64,000 bases of DNA from Sulfuricaulis sp. Its GTDB lineage: Bacteria; Pseudomonadota; Gammaproteobacteria; Acidiferrobacterales; Sulfurifustaceae. Below the pieces are notes generated by a model. That model did not search any database. It saw only the letters and a list, made by a program, of their open reading frames with translations, and was not told the DNA's origin. Of the stretch, positions 44,251-57,273 are shown piece after piece. Location of the stretch: contig NZ_JANLGY010000001.1 in the NCBI RefSeq assembly GCF_024653915.1, positions 61,510-125,509 on the forward strand, read 5' to 3'. How positions within the stretch are numbered: position 1 is the stretch's first letter; each line of letters starts with the position of its first letter. Both the position numbers and the translations under genes were made by a program.

Positions 44251-44541
44251 ATGAAACTTGAACAAAACCCATCCGGCGGGCGCGCCACATTGATTGAAAA
44301 CTGCTTGCGCGAAGCCTTCACACCCTCGAAAATCGAGGTGCGCGATGACAGCCACCAGCATGCCGGGCACGAAGGCGCGAAAAGCGGCGGCGGGCATTTC
44401 GCCGTTACCATTGTCTCGCTGAACTTTCAGGGTAAATCTTCGGTCCAACGGCATCAAATGATCTACCAGGCACTGGGTGGCATGATGAAGAAAGAGATTC
44501 ATGCGCTCAGTATTCAGGCGCTTGCGCCAGACGAGCTTTAA
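44251..44541 (+). CDS. bolA: BolA family protein
   Basis: 96 residues from ATG 44251, preceded by AGGT. IENCLREAFTPSKIEVRDDS, GHEGAKSGGGHFAVTIVS and SSVQRHQMIYQALGGMMK show the class II KH-like BolA fold. The conserved RHQ(M)IY carries the His that coordinates Fe-S with glutaredoxin in BolA complexes. It is in the standard yciB-yciI-bolA-ppiC order. Confidence 0.92.
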   Translation: MKLEQNPSGGRATLIENCLREAFTPSKIEVRDDSHQHAGHEGAKSGGGHFAVTIVSLNFQGKSSVQRHQMIYQALGGMMKKEIHALSIQALAPDEL

Positions 44542-44583
44542 AACATAATTCAGCCAAACCTCAACCATTACCAAGGAAAATCC

Positions 44584-45444
44584 ATGTCAAGCTTACGCAC
44601 ATTCCTCATCGTTCTTCTGGCCGCGGCCGGCTTGTTCGCCGCCGGCTGTGATAAAAAGCCGGCCGACGAAGCCAATAAAGAGGCGGCCAAGGAACCTGAC
44701 AAGGTTATCGCCACCGTCAACGGTGAAAAGATCATGCAATCGGATTATCAGAATTACCTGCAACTGCGCCAGCAGCAGGTCGGCCCGATCCCCGACAAAG
44801 ACAAGGAAAAGAAGGTCGTGATGGACGAAATGATTGAAAAGATGTTGCTCGCCCAGTATGCCGTCAGCAGCAAGCTCGACCAGGAGCCGGAGGTCGGCAG
44901 CCTCATGAAGCGTGTGCGCGAGGAAATCCTGGTACAGGCCGTCAAACGCAAGCAGCTGCGTGACAACCCCATCACGGATGATGACGTGAAGAAACGATTT
45001 GAAAAAGAAGTCGAGGACACGCACAAAACCGAGTACAAAGTACGGCACATCCTGATCAAGGAAGAAGCGGATGCCAGGGATATCGTGGCGCAACTGGGCA
45101 AAGGCGCAAAATTCAACAAACTCGCCAAGGACAAGTCCATGGACGCGCAAAGCGGAAAAAGCGGCGGCGAGCTCGGATGGATCAACCAGGGCATGGTAGT
45201 GCCGGAGTTTTTCAATGCCGTCATGGCGATGAAAAAGGGCGCGGTTTCGACCGAGCCTGTAAAATCCGACTTCGGCTGGCACATTATCAAGGTCGAGGAT
45301 ACCCGTCCCCTCAAGATTCCGACCTTCGAACAATTCATATCGGATCAGCGCGCCCGCGCCAACCTCCATCGCAAGATGCAGGACGACAAGGTCAGCAATC
45401 TGGTCAAGGAACTTAAAGAAAAGGGCAAGATCACGGTAAACTGA
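44584..45444 (+). CDS. Peptidyl-prolyl isomerase, parvulin-type lipoprotein
   Basis: 286 residues. Signal peptide with lipobox LLAAAGLFAAGC gives a lipid-anchored Cys near residue 22. A SurA/PrsA-like N-terminal helical domain (VIATVNGEKIMQSDYQNYLQ) precedes the PpiC domain (EYKVRHILIKEEADARDIVA to FGWHIIKVEDTRP, about residues 150-245) with the GGELGWINQGMVVPEF core. It folds outer-membrane or secreted proteins in the periplasm. A terminator follows. Confidence 0.93.
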   Translation: MSSLRTFLIVLLAAAGLFAAGCDKKPADEANKEAAKEPDKVIATVNGEKIMQSDYQNYLQLRQQQVGPIPDKDKEKKVVMDEMIEKMLLAQYAVSSKLDQEPEVGSLMKRVREEILVQAVKRKQLRDNPITDDDVKKRFEKEVEDTHKTEYKVRHILIKEEADARDIVAQLGKGAKFNKLAKDKSMDAQSGKSGGELGWINQGMVVPEFFNAVMAMKKGAVSTEPVKSDFGWHIIKVEDTRPLKIPTFEQFISDQRARANLHRKMQDDKVSNLVKELKEKGKITVN

Positions 45445-45454
45445 GTCAAGTTAC

Positions 45455-45487
45455 ACCCCATCCCGCTGCTGGCGGGATGGGTTTTCC
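45455..45487 (+). terminator. Rho-independent terminator after ppiC
   Basis: CCCCATCCCGC pairs with GCGGGATGGG around a short TGCTG loop and is followed by TTTT. It lies 11 bp after the stop. Confidence 0.9.
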
Positions 45488-45506
45488 CTCCTGATATTTC
45501 CCGATC

Positions 45507-46514
45507 ATGAAACAATTCATTAAAACCGCCGGCATCATCGCCGGCATACTGTCCGCCGGACTCCACAGCGGCGGCCTCCTGGCTCAAACCGAACTGGAAA
45601 CGCGACAAGTCGCACTGTCTCAAAATATAAAAATAGGCGACCGCATTGGGCACATCCGCTTTCTCGGCATGCTGGAACTGCCTGATATCACACGTAACGG
45701 CTTGCGGCTGTCGCAACTCTCTGGTCTCGCCTGGGATGACGATGACGGGATTCTTTATGCCATTTCCGACAGGGGCGGCCTGTTCCATCTGCGACCGGAA
45801 TTCAACGGGAGCACGTTGACAGGCCTCAGACTACTGCGAGCGATTGCGCTGCAAGAACCTGGAAAAAATAAACCCCTCAAGCGCCCGTACACAGACTCGG
45901 AAAGCTTGAATATCCTGAACGGGCGAAATGGACGCAAGGGCGATGCCGAGCTGGTCATCAGTTTCGAGCGCGTTCCGCGCATCATGCGATACCATCCCGA
46001 CGGCCGCGCCATCAGCACATATCCACTTCCCGAGGTGCTGAATGACGCAAAAAACTATGCCAATGAGAACAAAATGCTGGAGTCTGTGTGTATTGACACC
46101 TCTCTGGGCATCATCACCGTAGCTGAAGAACCATTAAAAAATGAGCCGAGCGGCTACACACATCTTTTCAGTCTTTCATCGAAGTCATGGCGTTACCCGA
46201 TTGCATCGGGGGACAGGCTGACTGATATGGAATGCCTGGGTCAGGGCGAGTTGATTTTGCTGCAACAGACATACCGGCACGCCTTCGGACAGATTACCGT
46301 GGCACTCAAACGTGTTCATCTGGCATCTGAACCATCGTCCGATCCGCTGAACCCGGAAACGCTGGTGACGCTCGACAGCCAGGACGGGTTTCAGATCGAC
46401 AACTTCGAGGGCCTTGCACGCCACAAGGGCAGGCGTTTCTTCATGGTCAGCGATAATAACGATCTGTTTGTACAACGGACATTGCTGATGTATTTCGAGA
46501 TATTGGGGGAATAA
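45507..46514 (+). CDS. Exported esterase-like/phytase-like protein (PF13449 type)
   Basis: 335 residues. A signal peptide (FIKTAGIIAGILSAGLHSGG, cleavage near LLAQ) directs it to the periplasm. LSGLAWDDDDGILYAISDRG and DSESLNILNGRNGRKGDAEL, then NKMLESVCIDTSLGIITVAE and IDNFEGLARHKGRRFFMVSD, are the blocks of the esterase-like-activity-of-phytase family, a beta-propeller. Substrate unknown. Confidence 0.85.
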   Translation: MKQFIKTAGIIAGILSAGLHSGGLLAQTELETRQVALSQNIKIGDRIGHIRFLGMLELPDITRNGLRLSQLSGLAWDDDDGILYAISDRGGLFHLRPEFNGSTLTGLRLLRAIALQEPGKNKPLKRPYTDSESLNILNGRNGRKGDAELVISFERVPRIMRYHPDGRAISTYPLPEVLNDAKNYANENKMLESVCIDTSLGIITVAEEPLKNEPSGYTHLFSLSSKSWRYPIASGDRLTDMECLGQGELILLQQTYRHAFGQITVALKRVHLASEPSSDPLNPETLVTLDSQDGFQIDNFEGLARHKGRRFFMVSDNNDLFVQRTLLMYFEILGE

Positions 46515-46543
46515 AAACCAGAAGCTCGCGGAAGATCAATTTA

Positions 46544-46969
46544 CTATTTGATAACACCCTTCGCTCGCAGTATTTCTCGTAATTGTTCAACACGGCGCCG
46601 ATTCACCCCGAAGTCCCTACGACCTGTCCGTGACGCCGACCGAACGGCGATAATACCCTCAACTCTGAGCTCGAACTCCAGATCATCCACGAACCGGAAA
46701 ATCATGCTCGTGCACTCGGCATGCAGATAGTTTCCCGTGGTTTCCACAACCTTTGTTCGGGGCATCTCGTTCACTGCCTCTCTGACCAAACGCCATGCTT
46801 CATCGACAGGAAGATTGATCGCGAAATGGGGTACGTGATGCAAAGAGTCGGTGGCGTCACTCAAAACACAGTTGGGAGAGGAAGGACAAGGAGCAAGATT
46901 TTTTGCCATCGCTTCAGATACCGCCATTGCCGTAATGGAAAACATAGCGCCTGAAATCGCCAGAAGCAC
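46544..46969 (-). CDS. DUF1499 domain protein
   Basis: 141 residues. An N-terminal hydrophobic stretch (MLLAISGAMFSITAMAVSEA) is a likely signal peptide. LAPCPSSPNCVLSDATDS, with two Cys, and YLHAECTSMIFRFVDDLEF, GIIAVRSASRTGRRDFGVNR are diagnostic of DUF1499, a family of periplasmic or membrane-linked proteins of unknown role. It is the last gene before the AT-rich ligA block. Confidence 0.9.
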   Translation of the reverse strand: MLLAISGAMFSITAMAVSEAMAKNLAPCPSSPNCVLSDATDSLHHVPHFAINLPVDEAWRLVREAVNEMPRTKVVETTGNYLHAECTSMIFRFVDDLEFELRVEGIIAVRSASRTGRRDFGVNRRRVEQLREILRAKGVIK

Positions 46970-47027
46970 ATTGAGCAGGAGATTCCGTCATATGTACATC
47001 GGGGCCACAGCTCCTGTCACTATAAAC

Positions 47028-47079
47028 GGGGGCAGATCACAGTTTCCGCTAATATTAGCCAAAACTGTGATCTGACCCC
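47028..47079. repeat. REP-like palindromic element (GGGGnCAGATCACAGTTT)
   Basis: The left arm GGGGGCAGATCACAGTTT (47028-47045) and right arm AAACTGTGATCTGACCCC (47062-47079) enclose a perfect inner palindrome GCTAATATTAGC (47048-47059). This sequence resembles widespread elements associated with REP-type (Y1) transposases. It lies at the boundary of the AT-rich block. Confidence 0.8.
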
Positions 47080-47114
47080 AATTGTTCGTGCAAGGGAGAA
47101 ACAAACATCTACCT

Positions 47115-47477
47115 TTACTGCGCGTTAACGCCATCACGCATTTTTCTGGCTAATCCATGTTTTAAATCGGCAATTTGCTTCTTAAGTTTTTCAGCTTCTT
47201 TCTCTTTAGAGAAATAGCTTTCAACAAGCTGTGTAAGCTCGGTTCTTTTTACTAAATCTACAATTTTTTCAAGCTTAGATTTTTCTCTTGGATCAGCCAG
47301 CATGGAAATATCGCCTCGCAAAAAAGCGAGCTTATGCTTACATAATTGACCACGCATCCCAGCATCACATGAACAGTGTATTGATAGTTTCCTGTCCTCA
47401 ACTAAAAAACTGACACTATAGGAGGAATCTGGATTTGAACTACTTTTAGCAAAAATGAGTTCCTTCATCCTAATCAA
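47115..47477 (-). CDS. Small SWIM-zinc-finger-like protein
   Basis: 120 residues. The segment SIHCSCDAGMRGQLCKHKLA (about residues 33-52) has the CxC-Xn-CxH pattern of SWIM zinc fingers, which bind DNA or protein. A coiled Lys/Glu-rich C-terminal half follows (YFSKEKEAEKLKKQIADLKH). TTG start with GGAG 6 nt upstream; ATG three codons later is possible. It overlaps the upstream gene by 8 bp and is third in the ligA operon. AT-rich. No known partner protein recognised. Confidence 0.7.
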   Translation of the reverse strand: MIRMKELIFAKSSSNPDSSYSVSFLVEDRKLSIHCSCDAGMRGQLCKHKLAFLRGDISMLADPREKSKLEKIVDLVKRTELTQLVESYFSKEKEAEKLKKQIADLKHGLARKMRDGVNAQ

Positions 47478-48216
47478 GAATTACTCCATGCGCAGACAAT
47501 CGAAACTTGTCCTTTTTGGCATTTTTTGCGGGTGTATAGACTGCTTTTTTGACAAGTTCAAAGAGCGTGTCTTTCGACATGTCGCATACTGGATAAAAGA
47601 CAACATCAATTGTTGGTGAGACCATTTTCCAATTATTCAGGCCTGCTTCTTGAGGATTCAATATTTTTATGTCACCTGATAAATATTTTTTTAGATAGGT
47701 TACTACCTTAAGATATTTTTCCATCGAGGCGCTATTAGACATATCTCTTGCCATTATAAATACAGGGCGAGAGATTATATTTCTAATAACATTCAATTGC
47801 ATCTGATTAAGATGTTTTGTAACAGCCGATATCATGACCGGCGGATGCGGATCATCGGTTTCAAGATTCAAGATATTCTGATCACCCCTCCATAACAATG
47901 TAAACAAACGCCCTTGAGTAGTTTCAATTTGTTCTGTGTTGACCTTTTCCTGGTTTTTGTACAGGTCAATCCGCACCTTGGAATTCCAGCCTCTCTGGAA
48001 TGCACCTTGCACATCTTCTGAACCAAAACTTCCGACATACGCTCTAGTTGGATAACGCACTTGTAATGAATATTGAATATGCGTGTTAGCAATACTCCAG
48101 TCGTTGTACGCTAACTTTGAATCATAGAGGATATCTCCCTCTATAAACTGGCAGACTGATACCGCCTCTGAAAAAGCATGTGGAACAGCCCATAGAAAAC
48201 CTGGAAAGAATTGCAT
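47470..48216 (-). CDS. Hypothetical protein co-transcribed with ligA (248 aa)
   Basis: 248 residues, AT-rich, soluble, mixed alpha/beta. It starts 5 bp after the ligA stop and overlaps the SWIM-like gene by 8 bp. It contains YDSKLAYNDWSIANTHIQYS, KVNTEQIETTQGRLFTLLWR and a Lys-rich C-terminus (TPAKNAKKDKFRLSAHG). I do not recognise a domain. Placement suggests a product used with the ligase or the SWIM protein. Confidence 0.7.
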   Translation of the reverse strand: MQFFPGFLWAVPHAFSEAVSVCQFIEGDILYDSKLAYNDWSIANTHIQYSLQVRYPTRAYVGSFGSEDVQGAFQRGWNSKVRIDLYKNQEKVNTEQIETTQGRLFTLLWRGDQNILNLETDDPHPPVMISAVTKHLNQMQLNVIRNIISRPVFIMARDMSNSASMEKYLKVVTYLKKYLSGDIKILNPQEAGLNNWKMVSPTIDVVFYPVCDMSKDTLFELVKKAVYTPAKNAKKDKFRLSAHGVILD

Positions 48217-48221
48217 TGAAA

Positions 48222-51435
<3,214 letters not shown>

Positions 51436-51436
<1 letters not shown>

Positions 51437-54400
51437 TACGACGCTACCATCTCCAGGGCCTGCTCCACGTCCACCGCCACCAGACGCGACACGCCCGGTT
51501 CGGACATGGTGACACCAATCAGAATGTCGGCCATCTCCATGCTGATCTTGTTGTGCGTGATATAAACCAGCTGGGTTTTTTGTGACAGGGTTTTCAGCGT
51601 ATCGCAATAGCGAATCACGTTGGCGTCATCGAGCGGCGCGTCCACCTCGTCCAGCAGGCAGAACGGCGCCGGGTTGAGCTGGAAGATGGCAAAAACCAGC
51701 GCCACCGCCGTGAGCGCCTTTTCACCGCCCGAGAGCAGGTGAATGGTGCTGTTACGCTTGCCCGGCGGTCGCGCCATGACGCCTACGCCGGTTTCGAGCA
51801 AATCATTGTCGGTCAACTCAAGATGCGCGCTGCCGCCACCAAAGAGCTGCGGGAAAAAGGCCTGAAAATACTCGTTCACCTGATCGAAGGTCTCCTTGAA
51901 GCGCGTGCGTGTCTCGCGGTCGATCTTGCGAATCGCCTCTTCCAGCGTGTTCAGCGCTTGCGTCAGGTCTTCATTCTGGCTGTCGAGATAGGTCTTGCGC
52001 GTATTCGCTTCCTCGAATTCCTCAATGGCCACCAGGTTAATCGGCCCCAGGCGCTCGATACGCGCGGTGACCTGTTCCAGCCTTCCCGCCCACTCGGTTT
52101 CGTTGGCCTCGGGCGACAGCTCCGCGCGCACGGGTTCAACCTCAAACCCGGATTCGCGCAACTGATCGGCAAAGGTGTCACGTCGCACCACCAGTTCCTG
52201 ACGTGCCACGCGCTCGCTTTCGTGTTGCTCGCGAATTTCGCCAGTCTTGCGCTCCTCGTGCGTGCGTGCCTGTTCCTGTTCGCGCAACTGCGTTTCAAGA
52301 TCGGACACCGCCTGGCGCGCGGCATTCAAACGCTCCTCGATGCCCAGGCGTTTCTGCAGGAGCTCGTCCAGCTGCTGGCGATAGCCCGTCGTGGGATCCT
52401 GATCGCCGGAGAGCGCCAGTGAAAGCTGTTCGCGCCGCGCGATAAGCTGGTGCAACTGCCCTTCGAGACGCGCATGACTGGCCTGCGTGGCCTCAAAGGC
52501 GGTCTGTAGCGTCTCGCGCTCGATTTCCAGGCGATGCACGTTGTCGCGCGCGCCGGATTCCAGCGTGCGTCCCTGCTCCACCGCGTCCAACAAAGACTGA
52601 CGGTTGAGCTGCAACTGCGCACGTCGCTGTTCGTGTTCGCCGCCGGTGGCCTCGGCCTGGCTCAACAAATTGCCCGCGGAAGCCATGTCGTTCTGGTCGC
52701 GACCCAGCTGTTCATTAATTTCATTCTGCTCACGCTCGATCTGCGCGCGACGCGACTCGAGCTGTACCATGCGTGCCTGCTTGTGTCCCAACTGTTCACG
52801 CAGGTTCGCGCGCTCACGGTTATTGTCGTTGTGATCCCGGGTGAGCTCATCGCGCTCATCCTCAAGATTTTGTAATTGAGTATCCAGCCCGGCGAGCTCC
52901 GCTTGCAGGTTGCCAAGCTTGCTCAGCCATCCGGTCAAGTCTGTCTGAAGCGTCTCGATTTCACTCTCGCGCAACAGCCATCCGGCGCGCGCGCCTTTCT
53001 CGCTTCCCAGACTCAGCCAGTTGCGGCCTACCCAGGCGCCATCACGCGTGACGATGGACTCGCGTTCAGCGAGCGCATGGCGCTGCGTAAGCGCCTGGTT
53101 GAGGGAATCGGCGATATAAACACCTTCGAGCAGCGGTGCGAGGTTGATATCTCCCTTCAGCTTGTCCAGCAGGGAAGGACGATTGGTATGCGTGCGAGTA
53201 GGTGACTCACCAAGCTCGATAAAGGAGACTTGCGATTGATTGAAGCCGGCGGCAGAAGACGCGACACGTTCCATCTGTGGCACGCACACGGCGCCAAGAT
53301 GGATGCCGAGCACCCGCTCCACCGCTTTCTCCCAACCGGATTCAACCTTGAGCAACCGCGCCAAACGCGGTGCCTTGTCGAGACCCTGTCCTTGCAACCA
53401 CTCACCCACGGCGGCATCACTCTCACCCTGCGCTGCCAGCTGCAGCTCGTGCAGTGAAGCCAGGCGCGCTTCGCCGCTCTGTTTCTGCCCGCGCACCTCG
53501 GCCAGCGCTTCGTCAAGTTCATCACGCCGCTCACGCGCCTCGCGCAGGCGCGTATCCGTCTCGCCGATCGAGCGCTCCTGCGCCTCGCAGGATTCATCCA
53601 GCTGCGCCACTTGCGTGGCCAGGGCATTGGCCGGTTCTTTTTCCAGCTCCGCGCCGATGGTCGCGGCCTCCTGCTCAAGACGCGCCTGACGCTGTCGCAG
53701 TTGTTCAATATGATTTTCCAGTTGGTGAATACGGGCGGTCTGGACCTCGCGTACCTGGGCCGGTTCGGCCGCCATTTCGCTGAAAGACGTCCATTCGTTT
53801 TGCCAGTCCTGCATGGAACGCTCGGCTTGCGCGCGCTTCTCCGCGGCGCCATCGCGCGTACGGGTAAGCTCTTCCAGTTGCGGCGTCAATTCTTCAAGCC
53901 GGCTTACCAGTTCCCCCATGCGCGCAACGTCAGACTGCAAATGCTGACTGGCTTCACCCCAGGCACGGTTGACCTGTTCCTGCTCGCGCGCCTGATTTTC
54001 GCGCGTCTCGCGTGCGTACTGCATGGCCTGTTCGAGACGTGAAACCTCGGCGCCGACGGTATAGAACTCCGCCTGTACTGTATTGAACTGATCCACTGTC
54101 TCGGTTTGCCGGGCACGGATTTTCTCGATCTCGGCCTCGATGCCGCGCTGCGTGGCCAGCACCGCGTCCAGCGCGGTTTGTTGCTGCGCCAGCAGGCTGT
54201 CCTGGCTTTGCACGCGCGTGTCCAATTCGAGCCAGCGCAACACGAACAGTTGCGCGCGGGTCAGACGCTCTTCCTGTTTCAGTTCCTTGTAGCGCGCCGC
54301 AGCGCGTGATTGCCGGTGCAACTTGGAAAGTTGCGTCTCCAGTTCCTTGCGGATGTCCTCCAGGCGCGTCAGGTTCTCACGTGTGTGCTTGATGCGACTC

Positions 54401-54942
54401 TCGGTCTCGCGACGGCGTTCCTTGTATTTGGAAACGCCCGCCGCCTCCTCCAGAAAACCACGCAGATCTTCCGGCTTGGCCTCGATGATGCGCGTGACCA
54501 TGCCTTGCTCGATGATCGAGTAGGCGCGTGGACCCAGGCCGGTGCCGAGAAAAATATCGGTAATGTCTTTGCGTCGGCACTTGGTTTTGTTCAGGAAATA
54601 ATCGGACTGCCCGTCGCGTCCGGCCTCGCGCCGAATGGAGATCTCGGCATATTTGGCATACTCACCACCGGCACGGCCTTCGCTGTTGTCGAAAATAAGC
54701 TCGACTGAGGCCATCGCCACCGGTTTGCGCGAATTGGAGCCGTTGAAAATGACATCGGCCATGGAATCGCCGCGCAGATTCTTAGCGGACATCTCGCCCA
54801 TGACCCAGCGCACGGCGTCAATGATGTTGGATTTGCCGCAACCATTCGGGCCGATAATGCCGATCAGGTTGCCGGTGATGGGAATGGTGATGGGCTCGAC
54901 GAACGATTTGAAGCCTGAAAGCTTGATTGTTTTAAGTCGCAT
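51436..54942 (-). CDS. smc: Chromosome segregation protein SMC
   Basis: 1168 residues. The Walker A region IGPNGCGKSNIIDAVRWVMG (about 30-49), Q-loop FKSFVEPITI, long coiled coils (about 165-500 and 660-1000), the hinge (WLQGQGLDKAPRLARLLKVE, with GVYIADSLNQA), ABC signature LLSGGEKALTAVALVFAIF and Walker B CLLDEVDAPLDDAN are all present. It forms condensin with ScpA/ScpB, encoded at 37357-38834. Gammaproteobacteria with smc instead of mukB include many sulfur oxidisers. Native GC composition. Confidence 0.97.
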
Positions 54943-54970
54943 CGGGTCTTACGTGAGCTCCTGTCCACAA

Positions 54971-55064
54971 TTAAGATGCTCGGGAAAGTGCTTTACTCCT
55001 TCCCGAAAACTACTCTAATCAAGATACTCGGGAAAGTGCTTTACCCCTTCCCGAAAACTACTCT
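54971..55064 (+). repeat. Tandem 50-bp repeat, each with a stem-loop and A-rich tail
   Basis: Unit 1 (54971-55014) and unit 2 (55021-55064) differ at only 2 of 44 positions. Each has stem CGGGAA / TTCCCG around a 13-nt loop (AGTGCTTTACTCC), then AAAACTACTCT. The loop AGTG can pair with UACU in the tail, giving a possible pseudoknot. The layout recalls a preQ1-I aptamer, and queF starts 51 bp downstream. A TACAAT box (55080-55085) after the repeats would, if it is the -10, leave them untranscribed. This identification is tentative. Confidence 0.55.
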
Positions 55065-55115
55065 CGGCGTAAAGTAAGCTACAATTTTACAAGGAATCCA
55101 AACCCCGCGACCAGT

Positions 55116-57107
55116 ATGCCGACCCAGCCCAGCAAAAGCCTGGATACCTTCCCCAATCCGCATCCGGACCGGGATTATATCATTGAGATCGAATGTCCGG
55201 AGTTTACCTGTCTGTGCCCCAAGACCGGCCAGCCGGACTTCGCCAGCCTGACCCTGGAGTACGTTCCGGACCGTCTGTGCGTGGAGCTGAAGTCTCTGAA
55301 ACTCTATATATGGTCCTACCGCGATGAAGGCCATTTCCACGAGGACGTCACCAACCGGATTCTGAACGATCTGGTGGCCGTCATGCGCCCGCGTTACCTG
55401 CGCTTGCGGGCCAAATTCCACGTTCGCGGTGGCCTCTACACGACTGTCGAAGTTGTGCATCGCCAGGGCGACTGGGAGGCTCCGCCACCGCCACCGGCCG
55501 ATCTGCCGCGCGAGGTCCAGGAACTGCCGGCGAAAGAGTCTATGGCCACGGCCCCCACGAGGACTCCTGTCGCCAAGGCCATACCTGCATCCAAAGCCCG
55601 AAACCCTGTTCGTCTCACTGAACCGGTCAGATCACCGGCACCTGCGCCGACCCGGAATCCGGCCCCGGCACCGCAACCCGATACCTCGGATGAGCCTGGC
55701 ACACCGGCCAGCGACCGCTTCCGTATGTTGCGACGCAGCCGCCGGCAGGGCCCGGTGCCAACGAACATTGTCGAGGAGGAGGACGAGCCCGAGGAAGAGC
55801 AGCCGGTGCCTGTCCGCAAGGACGGGCTTTTCATCGGCATCGATCTCGGGACCACGGGTTGTCGCGCCATTGCCGTGGATGCTTCCGGCAAGCTGCATGG
55901 TGAGATGAGCGCACCCATTCCCACCCCGCCCCGGAATGAAGACGAGGTCACTCAGGACCCGACGGTGTGGTGGAAAGCGGTCACCGGTTGCCTGCAAAAC
56001 CTGTTGAAAGAAATCGACCCGCAGCGCGTACAGGCGATCGCCGTGGATGGCACCTCCGGCACCCTGCTGCTGTGTGATGCCAAGGGCAATCCGGTAACAC
56101 CGGCCATCATGTATAACGACCGGCGCGCGATAGAACAGGCAAATCGAATCGCGACACTCGCGAGCAAGGACTCCGGCGCCCAAGGCGCCTCCAGCAGTCT
56201 CGCCAAACTTCTGTGGCTACACGAGCGCAAACTCGACAAGCGCGCCCAGTTCGCACTGCATCAGGCCGACTGGATCAGCGGCAAACTGACCGGCAAGTTC
56301 GGCCACAGCGACTACAACAATTGCCTCAAGCTTGGTTTCGATGCCGAAAAAATGGCCTGGCCCAAGTGGATCAATAAACTCGGCTTCAATATCGCACTGC
56401 TGCCGGAAGTGCACACACCGGGCGAAACACTGGGAATCATCAGTGCTGAAACCGCCAACACCTTCGGCCTGGACACCGACGTTCAGGTGTTGGCCGGTAC
56501 CACCGACGGTGTCGCGGCCTTTCTTGCCGCCGGCCCTTCCGAACCGGGTCACGCCGTCACGGCGCTGGGCACGACGCTGGTACTGAAATTATTGTCGGAA
56601 AAACCGGTGTTCTCGCTTGAGCATGGCGTTTACAGCCATCGCCTCGGCAAGTACTGGCTCGCCGGTGGCGCCTCCAACAGCGGTGGCGCCGTGCTATTGC
56701 AGTATTTCAAGGTCGAACAAATGCGGGAAATGACGCCCTTGCTCGATCCTGAGAATTTCACCGGTCTCGATTATTACCCGCTGCCGGACATCGGTGAGCG
56801 CTTTCCGATAAACAATCCGGAAATGGCGCCGCGGCTGGAGCCCTTGCCCGGCAATAGCGTCACCTTCTTTCAAGGCATGCTTGAGGGCATCGCGCGCATC
56901 GAGGCACAGGGTTACGAACTGCTGGAAAAACATGGTGCGCCAGCACTCAACAAGATCTACACCACCGGCGGCGGCTCGCAAAACCCGGCCTGGGGGCGCA
57001 TCCGCGAAAAGATCCTGCGCGTAAAACTGGACAAACCGCGCTCCGGGCATGCCGCCTACGGCTCCGCGTTGCTCGCGGCGGGGATTGTGGCCAAGACCTT
57101 TCAATAA
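55116..57107 (+). CDS. Fusion: QueF (preQ0 reductase) plus D-ribulokinase-like FGGY kinase
   Basis: 663 residues in one uninterrupted frame. Residues 8-115 are a complete short-type Que[21 protein letters not shown] has active Cys34 and Asp41, [20 protein letters not shown] is the QueF motif. Residues 116-237 are a Pro/Ala/Arg linker with an acidic stretch (EEEDEPEEE). Residues 238-663 are a full FGGY kinase: [43 protein letters not shown], catalytic Asp464 in [26 protein letters not shown]. The kinase resembles cyanobacterial/plant D-ribulose kinases. QueF makes preQ1 from preQ0 for queuosine; the kinase would yield ribulose-5-phosphate. Functional link unknown. Confidence 0.9.
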   Translation: MPTQPSKSLDTFPNPHPDRDYIIEIECPEFTCLCPKTGQPDFASLTLEYVPDRLCVELKSLKLYIWSYRDEGHFHEDVTNRILNDLVAVMRPRYLRLRAKFHVRGGLYTTVEVVHRQGDWEAPPPPPADLPREVQELPAKESMATAPTRTPVAKAIPASKARNPVRLTEPVRSPAPAPTRNPAPAPQPDTSDEPGTPASDRFRMLRRSRRQGPVPTNIVEEEDEPEEEQPVPVRKDGLFIGIDLGTTGCRAIAVDASGKLHGEMSAPIPTPPRNEDEVTQDPTVWWKAVTGCLQNLLKEIDPQRVQAIAVDGTSGTLLLCDAKGNPVTPAIMYNDRRAIEQANRIATLASKDSGAQGASSSLAKLLWLHERKLDKRAQFALHQADWISGKLTGKFGHSDYNNCLKLGFDAEKMAWPKWINKLGFNIALLPEVHTPGETLGIISAETANTFGLDTDVQVLAGTTDGVAAFLAAGPSEPGHAVTALGTTLVLKLLSEKPVFSLEHGVYSHRLGKYWLAGGASNSGGAVLLQYFKVEQMREMTPLLDPENFTGLDYYPLPDIGERFPINNPEMAPRLEPLPGNSVTFFQGMLEGIARIEAQGYELLEKHGAPALNKIYTTGGGSQNPAWGRIREKILRVKLDKPRSGHAAYGSALLAAGIVAKTFQ

Positions 57108-57273
57108 ATCACGTCAGCCCATGCCGCCATGCATAAAAAAACGGCATTGTATACATAACATACCCAAATGTGCGAACATACGCAAGACAGGCCGGTATCC
57201 TAACCTATGCTGCTCAATCTTGGCGGCAGAGAAGTGGATATTTGGAGTCTTCCGCCATTGGATGACTCGGATA

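Noticed and set aside
54971..55064. CRISPR array
   Set aside because: Only two tandem units with no variable spacers; it is a simple duplication. No CRISPR repeats or cas genes occur anywhere in the window.
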